Source: Lentisphaerota bacterium
Lineage (GTDB): Bacteria > Verrucomicrobiota > Lentisphaeria > Oligosphaerales > JAFGRS01
DNA: 18,496 bases
Direction of reading: 5' to 3'
Assembly (NCBI GenBank): GCA_012514865.1
Contig: JAAYZO010000425.1
Span: forward strand, 1-18,496
The position numbers and the translations under genes are program-made. The notes under the pieces are model-generated. The model had not been told where the DNA came from and searched no databases. It saw nothing but the letters and a program-made list of their open reading frames with translations. Each line of letters begins with the position of its first letter. Positions within the stretch are counted from its first letter, which is position 1. This document shows, in pieces, positions 7,511-14,934 of the stretch.

Positions 7511-8329
7511 TCAGGCGCAGCAGGGGGCGCGGACCGTGTCGGTGCCCTCGGCGCGGATCGGGTTGCGGAGGGTGCCGATGCCGCCGATGGTGACCTCGGT
7601 GGTGTCGCCGGGCCGGAGGAAGCGCGGCGGCTTTCGGGCCATGCCGACGCCGGCGGGGGTGCCGGTGAGGATGACGGTTCCGGGGAGCAGGGTGAAGGCC
7701 TGGCTGAGGTAGCTGATGAGGTAGGGTATCGCGAAGACCATGGCGGCGGTGGTGCCCTGCTGCATAACCTGGCCATTGAGCCGGAGGCTGATGGGCAGGT
7801 CCGCCGGGCTGAGGTCGGTCTCGATCCAGGGTCCGAGGGGGCAGAAAGTATCGAAGCCCTTGGCGCGGGTCCACTGTCGGTCGATGCGTTTCTGGCAGTC
7901 GCGCGCCGAGATGTCGTTGGCGCAGGTGTAGCCGAAGACCGCTCCGATGGCGGCTTCAGGGGGCAGGTTGCGGGCGGTGCGGCCGATGATGATGGCCAGT
8001 TCGGCCTCGTAGTCGACCTCGTCGGGTGCCATGGTCGGCAGGACGACCGGTGTTTCCGGGCCGATGACCGCCGTGGTCGGCTTGAGGAAGATCAGGGGGC
8101 GCTCCGGGCGCGAGCTGCCGGTCTCGTCGATGTGGTCCTGGTAGTTGGCGCCGATGGCGAAGACATTCGGCGGCTCGACGGGTGCCATCAGGCGGACCTC
8201 GGCCAGGCGCAGGCGCTCGCCGGTGGTGCGGCCGCCCGAGAAGGGGGCGCCATCGAGCAGGGCGACGTCGTCGCCCTCGATGAGGCCGTAGTGGATCCGC
8301 CCGGCGCGCTCGCAACGACAGTATTTCAT
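7511..8329 (-). CDS. Fumarylacetoacetate hydrolase family protein
   Basis: This 272-residue cytoplasmic metal-dependent enzyme belongs to the group that cleaves C-C bonds in, or hydrates, 2-keto acids (acylpyruvases, oxaloacetate decarboxylases, 2-oxo-hept-ene-dioate hydratases). The N-terminal extension typical of two-part family members is followed by the catalytic fold from about residue 50 (APVEPPNVFAIGANYQDH). Metal ligands are E108 and E110 (DYEAEL) and D139 (CANDISARD). The conserved LTGTPAGVG is at 221-229. The ATG at 8329 was chosen because GAGG lies five bases upstream (8335-8338) and family similarity starts at MKYCRC. The open frame runs 60 codons further upstream, but that part overlaps a repeat. 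It is monocistronic and convergent with the glycan operon. The cysteine pair near the C-terminus (CCA) is unexplained. Substrate cannot be assigned. Confidence 0.92.
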   Translation of the reverse strand: MKYCRCERAGRIHYGLIEGDDVALLDGAPFSGGRTTGERLRLAEVRLMAPVEPPNVFAIGANYQDHIDETGSSRPERPLIFLKPTTAVIGPETPVVLPTMAPDEVDYEAELAIIIGRTARNLPPEAAIGAVFGYTCANDISARDCQKRIDRQWTRAKGFDTFCPLGPWIETDLSPADLPISLRLNGQVMQQGTTAAMVFAIPYLISYLSQAFTLLPGTVILTGTPAGVGMARKPPRFLRPGDTTEVTIGGIGTLRNPIRAEGTDTVRAPCCA

Positions 8330-8432
8330 GGACGCCTCACGTTCATCTCGGTGTGGCTCGTGTGGGACGCGGCGCTCCGGCGCGCCGCGTCCGTCTGTTC
8401 TCTTCGGCATTACGCCGGCCGTCGCACCGGCG

Positions 8433-8541
8433 CCGCGGGTCTCCCGGGTGTGCTCCGGCGGACACCGCACGGAAGATCGCGTTCCTGTGCCGTCAACGCG
8501 GTTGCGGCTCATCGACGCGTCGCGTCTGTGGACACTCGCGC
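8433..8541 (-). repeat. Dispersed repeat, copy B
   Basis: This is the inverted counterpart of the repeat at 22-126, with exact blocks at 8520-8541, 8501-8510 and 8433-8443. It lies about 100-210 bp upstream of the FAH-family start, in the leader or promoter region. The 22-nt block is far longer than expected by chance within 18 kb, and the colinear order supports common origin. Confidence 0.6.
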
Positions 8542-8629
8542 GCTCCAGCCTACCGGGCGGTCGATCGTCCGCGTTGTTCCGTGCGGCGGCCGCCGTTCCT
8601 ATTCCCTGTTAATATGGCGCCGCTGTGGC

Positions 8630-8849
8630 TCAGAGCCAGCGGTGACCTGGGCCAGGCGGCCTGGGGCCTCGACGTAGGCGGAGCTCATCCGGCGCGACAT
8701 GGCGGAGGGCGGCCCAGAATTCGGCCCTATCGCGGACGAAGGCCGGGTCGCGTCGACGCTGTTTGCGCCACCGCCGAACCGCGTTGCCGCTGGCCGCCGG
8801 AGGTGTTGCAGGAATGCCTGGTGCTGCTTACAGTTCAGGTTGCGGGTCC
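8630..8849 (-). pseudogene. Possible decayed helix-turn-helix-like fragment
   Basis: On the minus strand one frame reads RNLNCKQHQAFLQHLRR, and the next frame continues from ASGNAVRRWRKQ through RRRDPAFVRDRAEFWAAL to a stop at 8630-8632. Joined, these resemble small helix-turn-helix proteins with a K/Q-AFL...L start and an RRWR...RDPAF motif, but the middle helix is missing and the frame is broken. No start codon or ribosome-binding site is evident. The resemblance comes from pattern memory only and may be coincidence in GC-rich DNA. Confidence 0.2.
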
Positions 8850-9033
8850 GGGCGTGCCCACGTGGGTGGGCCTCGGACGCGCGCGGTCTGTGCGGGGACT
8901 CTATCCTCTGCCAGTGGCGGGTGCCACCGGACCGTCCGTCGCCGCGCCAGCCCCGTCGGGGGCCGACGGCCGGTCTGCCTTGCGGGATCGGCGCGGATTG
9001 TGAGATGAGCCATCGACAGGAGGGACGACCATT

Positions 9034-9531
9034 ATGCGTATGTGCTGTGTGTGTGCCGTGTGGGTGCTGCTGGCCGGCTGTGTGTACGAGGTGCCCTTGG
9101 CCAAGGAAGGCAAGGACCCGATCGACACGGCGCTGCTGGGGCGCTGGGAGACCACCGATCAGGATGGGCAGGTGCAGAGTCTCCTGGTCCTGCCGTGGAA
9201 TGCGAACGAGTATCTGGTGCACTACCCGGCCGACGCCAAGGACAGCCTCTACCTGCGCGCCTTTGCGGTCAAAGCCGGCGCCGAGCCCCTGCTGCAGCTT
9301 CAGCTCCTGGGCGCGGCCAACGGCAGCCTGCCCGACAGCAAGGCGGTCTACCACTACGCCAGCGTCCGGCGTCGCGGCACGACGCAGGTCGAGATGCGGC
9401 TGCTGGAGCCCTCGGTGATCAGCAAGGACCTGGCCACGCCCGAGGCGTTGAGCCAGGCGATCGTCGCCCACCGCGAGCGGCCCGAGATGTTCGGCGACGC
9501 GGTGGTCTTCGTACGCGCCATGCCGCGCTGA
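9034..9531 (+). CDS. Small predicted lipoprotein of unknown function
   Basis: This 165-residue exported protein has a short signal peptide ending in a lipobox, L13-A-G-C16. The mature protein would carry a lipid on Cys16 and stay on a membrane. Three extra cysteines (4, 5, 7) lie inside the signal peptide. The mature part begins with charged residues and reads GRWETTDQDGQVQSLLV, the pattern of a small beta-barrel or lipocalin-like domain whose first strand contains a G-x-W motif. The C-terminal part, VISKDLATPEALSQAIVAHR, looks helical. AGGAGGG (9018-9024) precedes the ATG at 9034; a second ATG at 9040 would also fit. It is convergent with the CapA-like gene after 31 bp. No family was recognised beyond lipoprotein. 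Confidence 0.8.
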   Translation: MRMCCVCAVWVLLAGCVYEVPLAKEGKDPIDTALLGRWETTDQDGQVQSLLVLPWNANEYLVHYPADAKDSLYLRAFAVKAGAEPLLQLQLLGAANGSLPDSKAVYHYASVRRRGTTQVEMRLLEPSVISKDLATPEALSQAIVAHRERPEMFGDAVVFVRAMPR

Positions 9532-9562
9532 GGAGGCGGGCCGCGGCCGTGGCGGTGCGCGG

Positions 9563-10852
9563 TCAGTCCTGGCGGCGGGAGAGGGCCCGTGGCTCGAGCC
9601 TCAGGGGGGGCTCCAGGGCACGTGTGCCCAGGTCGATGGGGAAGTGCCAGCCCCAGGCATCGCGGACCGGCCGCAGCACGAGTTGCTGGCCGAGGCCGCT
9701 GGCGCGCCACATCAGGAGCCGCGCCAGGCGCTCGGCCTCATCCCGCGTCACCGGCTGTGGCCGGTAGCCCGTCGTCTGGTTATCGCTGTGGATCGGGTAC
9801 AGGCGCAGTCCCAGGCGCAGGCCGGCGCTGTCGGCGTGGAGGAGGAGGGCGGCCACCAGGCTCCACGGGTGCCGGCGGGAGTCAGCGTAGCGGCCCGGGG
9901 TGTTGAAGACGGCATTGCCGAGGCCATGGACGATCCAGCGGCCCTGTCGGCAGGCGATCTCCTGGGCCAGGTGGGCGCCATGGCCGAGGACGAGGTCGGC
10001 GCCGGCGTCGATGAGGGCCTCGTGCAGGCGGACCTGGTGGTCATCGCGCCAGGCGTAGTTGTCGCCGCCGTGGGGGAAGGCCACGATGACGGCGCGCGGC
10101 CAGGCGGCCCGGAGAGCCCGCACCTGGTTCCGGGCGCTGTCGGGGGTCCAGAGGTTGACGCCCTCGTCGCCGGGCTCGGCGTAGACGTCGTAGTGGGTGT
10201 CGTAACGCCGGTTGTACTCGTAGCCGGTGGCGACGATGACGGTGAGGTCGCCGGCCGGGGTCTGCCAGCGCCGTGACCAGGGTGTCGCGGCATGGCGTGG
10301 TCCGGAGCCGGCGCCGAAGCTCTCGATGCCCTGGCTGCGCAGGGTCGCCAGGGTATCGGCCAGGCCGGCCTCGCCGTAGTCCATGGCGTGGTTGTTGGCG
10401 AGGCTGACGGCGCTGGCGCGCAGGACCCGGAGGGCCTGCAGCGAGGTCTCCGGGTGGCCGCGGTGGAGGTAGTCCTTGCGGCCGGCCAGGGGCGAGCTGT
10501 CGAGGTAGGTAAGCGGCGTTTCGAGGTTCAGGATGACCGCATCGGCGTCGCGGACGAGGGGCTGGAGGGCGGCGGCGGCCTGCAGGCCGGCCTCGGGTCC
10601 GGGGAGGGCCTTGCCGTCGAGGGTCTCGCGGCCGATGAAGGTCTCGCCGAAGTAGGTATCCCCGGCGAAGACCAGGCGCAGCGGCGCCGCGGGCGGCGCC
10701 GTCGCGGGTTCCGCCTGGCATGCCCGTCCGAGGAGGGCGGCCAGGCCGACCAGGCCGACCAGCGTCAGGCGCAGGACGCGGCGCCCGACGCGTCGCCACG
10801 CCGGCGCCGTGACGATGCCGCCGATGATCTCTCCAGTGCCGACTGGCTGCAC
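9563..10852 (-). CDS. CapA/PgsA-type metallophosphatase-fold protein
   Basis: This 429-residue membrane-anchored or exported protein belongs to the CapA family, first known from poly-gamma-glutamate capsule synthesis, with a calcineurin-like fold. A basic stretch and hydrophobic segment (about 22-43, RVLRLTLVGLVGLAALLG) act as signal or anchor. The fold motifs are VFAGDTYFGE (D65), LNLETPL (E111), SLANNHAMD (H155), AFPHGGDNY (H261) and LGHGAHLAQE (H291, H294). The GTG at 10852 is chosen because GGAGA lies six bases upstream. An earlier in-frame GTG at 10900 sits in the loop of a strong hairpin with no ribosome-binding site. No capB, capC or other poly-glutamate genes are here, so a capsule role cannot be assumed; many family members are orphans of unknown function. 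Confidence 0.88.
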   Translation of the reverse strand: MQPVGTGEIIGGIVTAPAWRRVGRRVLRLTLVGLVGLAALLGRACQAEPATAPPAAPLRLVFAGDTYFGETFIGRETLDGKALPGPEAGLQAAAALQPLVRDADAVILNLETPLTYLDSSPLAGRKDYLHRGHPETSLQALRVLRASAVSLANNHAMDYGEAGLADTLATLRSQGIESFGAGSGPRHAATPWSRRWQTPAGDLTVIVATGYEYNRRYDTHYDVYAEPGDEGVNLWTPDSARNQVRALRAAWPRAVIVAFPHGGDNYAWRDDHQVRLHEALIDAGADLVLGHGAHLAQEIACRQGRWIVHGLGNAVFNTPGRYADSRRHPWSLVAALLLHADSAGLRLGLRLYPIHSDNQTTGYRPQPVTRDEAERLARLLMWRASGLGQQLVLRPVRDAWGWHFPIDLGTRALEPPLRLEPRALSRRQD

Positions 10853-10858
10853 GGGTTG

Positions 10859-10863
10859 TCTCC
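10859..10863 (-). promoter_or_regulatory. Ribosome-binding site fixing the CapA-like start
   Basis: GGAGA on the minus strand lies six bases before GTG 10852. It favours this start over the upstream in-frame GTG at 10900, which has no such site and is buried in the 10883-10914 hairpin. Confidence 0.55.
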
Positions 10864-10882
10864 GGGACTGCCGCGGGTTCAG

Positions 10883-10914
10883 CCGCCGGCGGCGCCCCAC
10901 GGCGCCGCCGGCGG
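10883..10914 (-). terminator. Strong GC hairpin after the glycoside-hydrolase-like gene
   Basis: A perfect 14-bp stem (10883-10896 with 10901-10914) and a 4-nt loop lie 20 nt past the stop of the upstream minus-strand gene. There is no T-run, so it would be an intrinsic-like or 3'-end-stabilising hairpin. It lies about 30-60 nt before the CapA-like start and would separate the two transcripts. Confidence 0.65.
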
Positions 10915-10934
10915 GGGCCGTGCGGCAGGGCTCC

Positions 10935-13112
10935 TCAGGCGACGACGCGGGCGGCGGCGAGGGCCTCGAGGAGTTCCTGGCGGTGGACGGCGTCGACCGT
11001 CAGGTAACGCCGCTTGCCGACCGGGACGACGGCGCGGGCCTTGTCGCCGGCGATGGCGAGGGCCTTGCCGAGGTCTTCCTGGAGCGTCAGCGCGGTGCGG
11101 TCCATCGGCAGCTCCAGGCGGGCATCGCCGGAGCGGTGCCAGTAGACGACGCCGACCTTGCCGCGGCGCTCGAAGAGGTAGGCACAGACCGCCTTGCTGC
11201 CGCCGGCCAGGTCGGCGACCGGCGCGCAGGGCACCAGCTCGAAGTCGCCGTCCTCATTGATCAGGAGGATGAACTCGCGGTCGTTCTGGCGCAGTTCGAT
11301 CTTCTGCTCCTCGCTGAGCCAGCCGCGGGCGCGGACCTCCTCCCAGCGTCGGAAGACCTCGAAGTTGTCGGCGGTGCGCGGGTGCTGCTCGAGGGTAGTG
11401 AGGTTGGCGTGGATGGAGATCGGGCAGTCCCAGGCGGCGGCCTTGCAGGTGACGAACTCGAGCTGGTCGGGCTGGGTGCCGATGGTGGCATCGCTGGGCA
11501 CCCAGTAGCCGAGCCAGCCGAAGTTCAGGCGGGTGAAGTTGTCACGCATGCGGGGCGCCTCGCGGCAGGGATGCCGGGTGGTCTCGTCCTTGATCGCCTC
11601 GGGCTTGAAGATATCGAAGGCATTGCCGCCCGAGAGCATGTGCCAACTGAAGTGCGTCTTGGCGGCGCCCTCGGCGAAGATCGGCTCGGGCTGGAGGCGC
11701 TTGTAGACGCGGTACTGGGCGCCGGCGACGTGGTGCCAGAAGGGCGGGTTGACGCCCTCGGAGCCATCGAAGTAGATGAACTCGAAGCCGGCATCCCAGA
11801 TCTCGGCGATGCCGGCGGCGACTTCGTCCTGGAGGTCGGAGTACTGGTCGAGGTAGACGCTGGTAGCGCCGAACTCGCTGACGTCGAGGAGGCCGAAGAG
11901 GGCGCCCTCGGGCTGGGTGTTGATGGTGGTCTTGTCGATGCCGCGCTGGCAGCCGAAGAAGGTATACGGTGCGGTGGTGGTGTAGCCCTCGTAGGAGATG
12001 AGTTCCGTGCCGATCTTGAGGACGCGCCGGCCCTTGGCCATGGTCGAGTGGATGGGATTCTGCTGCACGGTGATGGTGGTGTCGTCGAGCCCCAGGGGCC
12101 GGGCCAGGGTGAAGATCCGCAGGAGGTTCAGGCGGCGGTCCGGCGCCGGCGTGACGTAGTGGCTCTCGCGGCCGATGTGGCTGTGCAGGAAGTGACAACC
12201 CGGCGTGATCCCGGCCGCCTTGATCTTGTCCAGCATGGCCCGGAGATCGGCCTTGCCGCGCGGGTACTCGGGGCGGTACACGTCGTAGTCGCCGATGAGC
12301 TTGTAGCCGTTGCTCTTGAGGAAGGCCGGGTAGTAGATGTTCATCAGCCGGAAGCCGCCCATGCGGGCATAGCGGATGTGCTCATCGACGTTGGCCGGGG
12401 TGACGTTGGCGGTCCAGTAGTAGGAGGCGTTGTAGAGGGCATGGCGGCGGCTGGCGACGCCTTGCGGCAGGCCGTAGTCCTTCTCGACCTGGGCGACCTT
12501 GTCGAGGAGTTCATCGGTGGCGCAGGTGATGAGGGCCGCGGTCACGCCCGTGAGTTTGACCGCAATGTCGCTGCCGGCCTGGAGGATGCGGCAGCCGTCG
12601 CCCTCCTCGGCGTCGGCATTGGCGCAGGGCTCGGCGGCCAGGACATTCACCGCGACGCGGTCGTCCCAGACGACATTCAGCCAGTCGCCCCAGTGGCCGA
12701 GTTCGCGCACCGGCAGACGCAGGAACCACATCTCCGAGATCGGCGGCTCGGTCATGGCGATGCCGTAGGGCTCGGTCAGGTTGAACGCCTCCAGCGTGAA
12801 GGCGATGTAGTCCTCGGCGATGCGGACGCTGACCGTTGCCTCCCACGGGATCAGCTCGTAGCCGATGGTCAGGGTCGAGCCCTCGAGGCGGACGGCATTG
12901 GCTTTGAAGGTCGTACGCTTGTTCGGGTAGGCCAGCTTGACCTCATTCTGGTACGGCCGCGGCTCGGTGATGGTGCTCAGCGGCACGCGCTTGCCGGGTG
13001 CCAGGCACTCGATGCCGGTCGGCTTGTGCACCAGGCTCTTGACGATGGCATCGCTGCCGATGACCAGTCGCATCTGGCGGTTCTCGATCACCACATCATG
13101 GGTCGTATCCAT
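10935..13112 (-). CDS. Large glycoside-hydrolase-like protein, unassigned family
   Basis: This 725-residue protein has no signal peptide, so it probably acts in the cytoplasm on imported sugars. Residues 1 to about 215 look like the beta-sandwich found before the barrel of GH31/GH36-type enzymes. From about 240 the text reads like a (beta/alpha)8 barrel: MGGFRLMNIYYPAF (251-264), KADLRAMLDKIKAAGITPGCHFLHSHIG (287-314), then GFEFIYFDGSEG, with D449 and E452 as candidate catalytic acids. A beta-rich insert (about 343-410, containing KIGTELISYEGY and FFGCQRG) interrupts the barrel. The C-terminal 100 residues look like another beta domain. The ATG at 13112 has AGGGAG seven bases upstream; two upstream in-frame starts lack one. 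It diverges from the amidohydrolase pair. I do not recognise the family; hydrolase function is inferred from fold-like features only. Confidence 0.75.
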   Translation of the reverse strand: MDTTHDVVIENRQMRLVIGSDAIVKSLVHKPTGIECLAPGKRVPLSTITEPRPYQNEVKLAYPNKRTTFKANAVRLEGSTLTIGYELIPWEATVSVRIAEDYIAFTLEAFNLTEPYGIAMTEPPISEMWFLRLPVRELGHWGDWLNVVWDDRVAVNVLAAEPCANADAEEGDGCRILQAGSDIAVKLTGVTAALITCATDELLDKVAQVEKDYGLPQGVASRRHALYNASYYWTANVTPANVDEHIRYARMGGFRLMNIYYPAFLKSNGYKLIGDYDVYRPEYPRGKADLRAMLDKIKAAGITPGCHFLHSHIGRESHYVTPAPDRRLNLLRIFTLARPLGLDDTTITVQQNPIHSTMAKGRRVLKIGTELISYEGYTTTAPYTFFGCQRGIDKTTINTQPEGALFGLLDVSEFGATSVYLDQYSDLQDEVAAGIAEIWDAGFEFIYFDGSEGVNPPFWHHVAGAQYRVYKRLQPEPIFAEGAAKTHFSWHMLSGGNAFDIFKPEAIKDETTRHPCREAPRMRDNFTRLNFGWLGYWVPSDATIGTQPDQLEFVTCKAAAWDCPISIHANLTTLEQHPRTADNFEVFRRWEEVRARGWLSEEQKIELRQNDREFILLINEDGDFELVPCAPVADLAGGSKAVCAYLFERRGKVGVVYWHRSGDARLELPMDRTALTLQEDLGKALAIAGDKARAVVPVGKRRYLTVDAVHRQELLEALAAARVVA

Positions 13113-13168
13113 TCCGCGGCTCCCTGAATCCATACGCTCACCCGGCTCTCGGATCGGCCAACGCCCAT

Positions 13169-13196
13169 AGGCTACCCCCGCATCCGTCGCCGTCAA
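13169..13196 (-). promoter_or_regulatory. Candidate promoter for the glycoside-hydrolase-like gene
   Basis: On the minus strand TTGACG (13191-13196), a 16-bp spacer and TAGCCT (13169-13174) give a good -35 and a weak -10. The start would be near 13162, leaving a leader of about 50 nt that contains the AGGGAG ribosome-binding site. Confidence 0.35.
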
Positions 13197-13211
13197 CCGC
13201 GCCGCGGCGCC

Positions 13212-13240
13212 TTGCCGGAACGTCTCGGCCGGCCTACGGT
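13212..13240 (+). promoter_or_regulatory. Candidate promoter for the amidohydrolase pair
   Basis: TTGCCG (13212-13217), a 17-bp spacer and TACGGT (13235-13240) match sigma70 elements at 4/6 and 3/6. It lies about 110 bp before the first amidohydrolase gene. Weak evidence in such GC-rich DNA. Confidence 0.25.
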
Positions 13241-13348
13241 AGAGCGAGCCTGAACCGCGCCGCCGCTGCCGGGTCTCGTGCTTCCGGTCGACGGGGGCCG
13301 TCTCCGGTCAGCCTGGCGGCACGGTCGGCGTCAGCTTTTGGAGGAGCC

Positions 13349-14146
13349 GTGAAAACGCGCATTCCGGAGTCGGTGAACTGCATTGACATCCACAACCACG
13401 TCTCGGCCGGCGCCGATGGGCGGCTGGACCGGGCGCGTGCCGAAGCCCTGCTCGACGGCTGTGCCCGTCTCGGCATCCAGCGGCTCTGCGTGTCACGGCC
13501 GCTGACGCACGAGCAGCCGACGCCCGACGAGGTGCGTCAGGCCAACGACACCGTCCTGGAGGCGATGGCCTTCAACGACCGCTTCATCGGTTTCTGCTTT
13601 CTCAATCCCGGCACGGCCCGCGAGGCGGTGGCCGAGATGGACCGCTGTATTCGCCAGGGCGGCATGCGCGGCGTCAAGCTCTACCATCAGTACCTCATCT
13701 GTGACCCGGCGCAGACGGCCGTGATGGAGGCCGCCGCTGACATGGGCGTGCCGGTCCTGATGCACGCCGGCAAGGTCATGGACAGCACCACGCGCCGGCT
13801 GCAGCCGCGTCTGAGCCACGCCGGGCACTTCGTTCAGGCCTGCCGGATGTTCCCGCGCACGACGCTGATTCAGGGCCACATCGGCGGCGGCGGCGACTGG
13901 GAGTGGAACCTGCGCGAGCTGGAGGCCCGTCCCGGGAGCTACCTGGACATCAGCGGCAGCGTGGTGGACGCCGGGATTGTGGCCCGGACGGTGGCCACGC
14001 TCGGTGCTGACCATGTCCTCTTCGCCACCGACGGCGTGCTCGAGGAGGGCGTCGGGAAGCTCCTGGCCGCCGGTCTGAGCGACGCCGACCTGGCCAAGGT
14101 CTGCCAGCACAACGCCGAACGCATTCTCGGTCTGAGGAGGGCCTGA
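13349..14146 (+). CDS. Amidohydrolase family (amidohydrolase_2-type) metalloenzyme
   Basis: This 265-residue TIM-barrel metal hydrolase is related to the amidohydrolase_2 group, whose members decarboxylate or hydrolyse small acids and lactones. The metal site looks complete: H15 and H17 (DIHNH), H139 (VLMHAG), H177 (IQGHIGG) and D228 (LFATDG). K110 in GVKLYHQY lies at the end of a barrel strand near the site. The C-terminal NAERILGL is the family's usual ending. The start is GTG at 13349, with GGAGGA (13340-13345) four bases upstream. The next gene begins three bases after the stop, so the two are co-translated. Substrate unknown; the divergent glycoside-hydrolase-like gene suggests sugar-derived compounds, but this is only inference. 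Confidence 0.9.
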   Translation: MKTRIPESVNCIDIHNHVSAGADGRLDRARAEALLDGCARLGIQRLCVSRPLTHEQPTPDEVRQANDTVLEAMAFNDRFIGFCFLNPGTAREAVAEMDRCIRQGGMRGVKLYHQYLICDPAQTAVMEAAADMGVPVLMHAGKVMDSTTRRLQPRLSHAGHFVQACRMFPRTTLIQGHIGGGGDWEWNLRELEARPGSYLDISGSVVDAGIVARTVATLGADHVLFATDGVLEEGVGKLLAAGLSDADLAKVCQHNAERILGLRRA

Positions 14147-14149
14147 GCC

Positions 14150-14926
14150 ATGTTTGACATCAACACCGCCATCGGCCACTGGCCCTTCCGTCGCATTCCG
14201 AACCAGAGTGCCGCCGAGCTGCGTCGCCATCTGGAGTCGCATGGCATCACCGGCGCCGCCGCGGCGCACACCGCCGGGCTGTTCTACAAGAACTGCCACG
14301 ACGCCAACCTCGAGCTGGCCGAGGCGATTGCCGCGCACGACGACTTCTTCGTCGGGGTCGCCACCCTGAACCCGTGCTACGCGGCCTGGGAGCGCGACCT
14401 GGAGACGTGCGTGAACGGCCTTGGCTTCCGGGCTCTGCGCATGGTGCCGCAGTACCACGACTACAGCCTGTCCGACGCCCCGGCGCTGGCGCTGGTCCGT
14501 GCCGCCGCGGCGCTGGATATCCCCGTGCTCATTCCGAGCCGCGTGGTGGATACCCGTCAGCGCCACTGGCTCGACGTCGAGCGCACGCAGAGCCTGCAGG
14601 ACATCCTGGCGGTATGCCGGGCGGTGCCCGCGGCGCGGATTGTGGCCACCGAGCTGCCGGTGACCGCGGGGGCCCTGTCGACGCCGGCCGGCCAGCCGGT
14701 CTGCGGCAATCTCTACGTCGAGACTTCGCGGCAGGTGTCCTGCTACGGCCAGGTGATGGCCCAGGTCGTCAAACTCCTCGGCGCCGATCACGTGCTCTTC
14801 GGCTCCGGGGCGCCTTTCAAGGAGGTCGAGCCCAGCCTGCTGAAGGTATACCACGCCGACCTCGACGCGGACGCGCGCTGCCAGGTCTGCGGCCGTGCAG
14901 CCAGGGCGTTGCTCGGACTGTCATGA
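14150..14926 (+). CDS. Amidohydrolase-fold protein lacking the usual metal ligands
   Basis: This 258-residue protein is directly coupled to the preceding amidohydrolase (3-bp gap; AGGAGG at 14135-14140 lies within the upstream gene). It follows the same barrel layout, with matching segments FFVGVATLNP, GFRALRMVPQYHDY, LGADHVLFGSG and a C-terminal RAARALLGL. The ligand positions differ: N5-T-A7 for HxH, P129 (VLIPS) for the strand-5 His, E168 (ATELPV) for the strand-6 His and G220 (FGSGA) for the Asp. H10 in GHWPF is a possible substitute ligand. It could be a catalytically inactive partner of its neighbour, or a subfamily with a different active site. Fold assignment is fairly sure; activity is not. 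Confidence 0.82.
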   Translation: MFDINTAIGHWPFRRIPNQSAAELRRHLESHGITGAAAAHTAGLFYKNCHDANLELAEAIAAHDDFFVGVATLNPCYAAWERDLETCVNGLGFRALRMVPQYHDYSLSDAPALALVRAAAALDIPVLIPSRVVDTRQRHWLDVERTQSLQDILAVCRAVPAARIVATELPVTAGALSTPAGQPVCGNLYVETSRQVSCYGQVMAQVVKLLGADHVLFGSGAPFKEVEPSLLKVYHADLDADARCQVCGRAARALLGLS

Positions 14927-14934
14927 GGCACGTC

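Larger units (their letters stand above)
8330..9033. other. 704-bp intergenic region with repeat and coding remnant
   Basis: This divergent spacer lies between the FAH-family gene (minus) and the lipoprotein gene (plus). No intact gene is convincing. It holds dispersed-repeat copy B (8433-8541), a frame-disrupted, helix-turn-helix-like fragment on the minus strand (8630-8849), a TAATAT sequence at 8610-8615 without a matching -35 box, and small hairpins in front of the lipoprotein gene, including GTGGC/GCCAC at 8914-8927 and CCGTCGG/CCGACGG at 8953-8969. Those hairpins would lie in the lipoprotein mRNA leader if transcription starts upstream of them. Confidence 0.5.

Noticed and set aside
8330..8512. 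60-codon N-terminal extension of the FAH-family protein
   Set aside because: The segment is Arg-rich, overlaps the dispersed repeat, and the internal ATG at 8329 has a good ribosome-binding site and matches where the family begins.
8599..9471. Minus-strand open frame of 290 codons under the lipoprotein gene
   Set aside because: The lipoprotein on the plus strand has a ribosome-binding site, signal peptide and lipobox; the minus frame shows no domain over that part.
10809..13127. 772-codon plus-strand open frame antisense to the glycoside-hydrolase-like gene
   Set aside because: Composition is a Val-, Gly-, Asp- and Glu-rich mirror of the real gene; no motif, and the real gene has a ribosome-binding site and a terminator.
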